This document shows positions 14,440-15,748 of a stretch of 15,748 nucleotides of DNA, piece after piece; positions within the stretch are counted from its first letter, which is position 1; every line of letters starts with the position of its first letter. The DNA is from JAIBJN01 sp035461525. Lineage in GTDB: Bacteria; Actinomycetota; Thermoleophilia; Gaiellales; Gaiellaceae. A program made the translations under genes and the position numbers. The stretch is taken from positions 1 through 15,748 of the forward strand of contig DATHVD010000082.1 in NCBI GenBank assembly GCA_035461525.1, read 5' to 3'. A model generated the notes under the pieces. The model was not told the origin of the DNA. It saw only the letters and a list, made by a program, of their open reading frames with translations, and ran no database searches.

Positions 14440-14481
14440 GGGTACTCAGCGGGTCGTCCTGTTGCATCTCCGTGGTACGGG

Positions 14482-14487
14482 ATTCTA
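14482..14487 (-). promoter_or_regulatory. Putative -10 box (TAGAAT) of the corA-HIT unit
   Basis: TAGAAT on the minus strand is the best -10 match in the 90 bases between tRNA-Arg and corA. It would give a leader of about 35 bases. No good -35 is seen. No clear terminator separates the tRNA gene from it, so read-through from the tRNA promoter is also possible. Confidence 0.45.
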
Positions 14488-14529
14488 CTCCCAAACCCTT
14501 GCCGGCCCCGGCGGCCCGGAGAGCGTGCA

Positions 14530-14602
14530 TGCGCCTGGCAGGATTCGAACCTGCGACCTCACGCTCCGGAGGCGCGCGCTCTATCCACTGAGCTACAGGC
14601 GC
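14530..14602 (-). tRNA. tRNA-Arg (anticodon CCG)
   Basis: A complete 73-nt cloverleaf on the minus strand. The acceptor is GCGCCTG paired with CAGGCGC, discriminator A. The D stem is GCTC/GAGC. The anticodon stem is CGCGC/GCGTG with one G-T pair, loop CTCCGGA and anticodon CCG, reading the Arg codon CGG. The T arm is GCAGG/CCTGC around TTCGAAT. The variable loop is 5 bases. CCA is not encoded, so it must be added after transcription. CGG is a common Arg codon in this GC-rich DNA. The 5' end lies 21 bases from the start codon of the divergent epimerase gene. Confidence 0.96.
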
Positions 14603-14610
14603 TCGGAAGC

Positions 14611-14619
14611 GTAGTCTAC
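14611..14619. promoter_or_regulatory. Symmetrical -10 region shared by tRNA-Arg and the epimerase gene
   Basis: GTAGTCTAC is a palindrome around a central T. Read rightwards it gives TAGTCT (14612-14617), exactly 6 bases before the GTG start of the epimerase gene, the leaderless geometry. Read leftwards it gives TAGACT (14618-14613), 10 bases before the tRNA-Arg 5' end, predicting a 3-4 base tRNA leader. No other -10 candidate is visible in the 21 bases between the two genes. Confidence 0.6.
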
Positions 14620-14623
14620 CGCC

Positions 14624-15649
14624 GTGAGGCTAACCCACCGCCGCGCGACGCTCGTCCTCGCCGAGCCGTTCACGATCTCACGCTCGACGAGCGTCGAGGA
14701 GCACGTCGTCTGGGTCGAGGTCGAGCACGAGGGCGCGACGGGTTTCGGCGAGGCGGCGCCGCAGAACCACTACGACGAGACCGTCGAGGGGGCGGAGGCC
14801 TTCCTCGAGCAAGCCGCGCCGCTCCTCGGCGACGATCCGTTCGCGCTCGAGACGATCGACGGCCGCCTGCGGAACATCCCTGGCAACCACGCCGCCCGCG
14901 CCGCGCTCGACGCGGCCCTCCACGACCTCGCGGGCAAGCTCGTCGGCCAGCCGGTCTGGCGCCTCCTCGGGCTCGACCCCGCCGGCCCGCCGACGTCGTG
15001 GACGATCTGGCTCGGCGACCCGGACGACATGGCCCGCCGGGCCGAGGCGGTCGGATCGCGCTTCCGCCGGCTCAAGCTCAAGCTCGGCGGCCGCGACGGC
15101 CTCGACGTCCAGCGCGTGCGCGCCGTCCGGGGCGTCACCGACCTGCCGCTCCAGGTGGACGTGAACGAGTACTGGGACGTCGACGAGGCGCTGGAGGCGG
15201 TCGGGGAGCTGGCGGGCCTCGGCGTCCAGTACGTCGAGCAGCCGCTCCCGGCGGGCGACACGGGCGGGGCGCGGCTCAAGGCTTCCTCGCCGCTTCCGAT
15301 CTTCGTCGACGAGGACGTCCACACGCTCGCCGACGTGGCCGCGTGCGCCGAGCGGGCCCACGGCATCAACATCAAGCTGGCGAAGAGCGGCGGGATCCGC
15401 GAGGCGGTGAGGATGGTGCACGCGGCCCGCGCCCTCGGGCTCGGCGTCATGCTCGGCTGCATGGTCGAGTCGGGCCTCGGCATCGCCGCCGGCGCGCAGA
15501 TCGGGAGCCTCTTCGACCACCTCGACCTCGACGGCAACCTCCTTCTCGCCGAGGACCCATGGCCCGGCGTCGAGTTTGCGGGCGGGGTGCAGACGCCGTC
15601 CGACCGGCCCGGGCTGGGAGTGCATGAAGCGGTATCTCGTACTGGCTGA
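14624..15649 (+). CDS. dgcA: Enolase-superfamily dipeptide/amino-acid epimerase (DgcA-like)
   Basis: 341 residues of the muconate-lactonizing-enzyme subgroup of the enolase superfamily. The catalytic pattern is that of dipeptide epimerases: RLKLKLGG with K151/K153, metal ligands D179 (QVDVN), E205 (YVEQP) and D229 (FVDED), and the second base K251 (NIKLAKSGG). Spacings match Ala-D/L-Glu epimerases. A DxD motif (DLDG, 301-304), which binds the substrate amino group in those enzymes, is present. Dipeptide epimerases act on Ala-D/L-Glu from peptidoglycan turnover. However, the next gene is DUF1611, and this pairing is the DgcA/DgcN arrangement, in which the epimerase works on N-acetyl-glutamate during D-glutamate use. 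The latter is therefore favoured by context, without proof. GTG 14624 fits the family N-terminus, lacks a ribosome binding site and sits 6 bases past TAGTCT, suggesting leaderless translation. Confidence 0.9.
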   Translation: MRLTHRRATLVLAEPFTISRSTSVEEHVVWVEVEHEGATGFGEAAPQNHYDETVEGAEAFLEQAAPLLGDDPFALETIDGRLRNIPGNHAARAALDAALHDLAGKLVGQPVWRLLGLDPAGPPTSWTIWLGDPDDMARRAEAVGSRFRRLKLKLGGRDGLDVQRVRAVRGVTDLPLQVDVNEYWDVDEALEAVGELAGLGVQYVEQPLPAGDTGGARLKASSPLPIFVDEDVHTLADVAACAERAHGINIKLAKSGGIREAVRMVHAARALGLGVMLGCMVESGLGIAAGAQIGSLFDHLDLDGNLLLAEDPWPGVEFAGGVQTPSDRPGLGVHEAVSRTG

Positions 15650-15748
15650 GGGGTACTCGGGCGACGAGCACTACGGCAAGACCACCTACGGGGTGATCCG
15701 CTACGGCGCCGATCCGGTGGTCGCCGTGGTCGACTCGGAGCGGGCGGG
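15624..15748 (+). CDS. dgcN: DUF1611 protein, 5' part (DgcN-like)
   Basis: The first 41 codons are visible and the gene runs off the window. The start MKRYLVLAEGYSGDEHYGKT, followed by TYGVIRYGADPVVAVVDSER, is the N-terminal half of the DUF1611 family (Rossmann-like DUF1611_N). One member, DgcN, is described as the partner of the epimerase DgcA in D-glutamate catabolism and is thought to acetylate D-Glu. ATG 15624 has a good ribosome binding site (GGGAG, 5 bases upstream) and lies inside the end of the epimerase gene, overlapping it by 26 bases in another frame, so the two are translationally linked. The conserved residues of the C-terminal catalytic half cannot be checked here. Confidence 0.82.
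   Translation, partial: MKRYLVLAEGYSGDEHYGKTTYGVIRYGADPVVAVVDSERA

Noticed and set aside
14503..14520. Hairpin-like GCCGG/CCGGC run after tRNA-Arg
   Set aside because: Stems are 5 bp or less with a 2-base loop and no T tract; not enough to call a tRNA terminator.
1..15748. Defence system, CRISPR array, prophage, transposase or biosynthetic cluster
   Set aside because: No spaced repeats, integrase, transposase, nuclease-toxin pair or modular synthase was found; all large frames are assigned to housekeeping, peptidase or catabolic families.

Overview
The window is GC-rich chromosomal DNA with a very strong G/C preference at third codon positions. It most resembles a high-GC actinobacterium. 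A deep lineage such as Thermoleophilia (Gaiellales/Solirubrobacterales) would fit the gene families and the many TANNNT -10 boxes lying directly against start codons, but that placement is inference. No plasmid, phage, transposase or CRISPR signature was seen. Most of the window is housekeeping and catabolic genes, plus two decayed stretches and several compact palindromic elements.

Layout, left to right. (1) 1-627: 3' end of a secreted M28 aminopeptidase, converging across a strong hairpin on a 67-aa DUF3096 membrane protein (minus strand). (2) 881-1302: no intact gene; part looks like a frameshifted coding remnant. (3) 1303-1758 (minus): 151-aa protein of unknown family, divergent from recJ (1843-3714). 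(4) 3766-6662: bifunctional (p)ppGpp synthetase/hydrolase Rel and, coupled by TGATG, a 228-aa coiled-coil protein. (5) 6701-7098: GGDEF diguanylate cyclase pseudogene with three frame changes, followed by a nested inverted repeat (7122-7213). (6) 7251-8218 (minus): hotdog thioesterase and a GAF-type free methionine-(R)-sulfoxide reductase-like protein. (7) 8311-11391: secreted 1026-aa M14 carboxypeptidase with a complex C-terminal half. (8) 11422-12783 (minus): phosphomannomutase/phosphoglucomutase, whose stop codon forms the loop of a 13-bp bidirectional hairpin. (9) 12971-14439 (minus): corA and a HIT-family hydrolase overlapping by GTGA. (10) 14530-14602 (minus): tRNA-Arg(CCG). (11) 14624-15748: dipeptide/amino-acid epimerase of the enolase superfamily, overlapped by the start of a DUF1611 gene; this pair matches the DgcA/DgcN arrangement linked to D-glutamate catabolism.

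The best regulatory signal is a repeated promoter geometry. Three genes (rel, the thioesterase, the epimerase) have a TANNNT hexamer exactly 6 nt before the start codon, which predicts leaderless mRNAs. Three more have one 9-10 nt away. In one case the -10 is a near-perfect palindrome that could fire in both directions, serving tRNA-Arg and the epimerase gene. I did not find a convincing new defence or mobile system. The unexplained items most worth a look are the shared symmetrical promoter, the nested inverted repeat at 7122-7213, the in-gene palindrome at 12353-12371, the terminator built around a stop codon, and the interrupted C-terminal domain of the carboxypeptidase.
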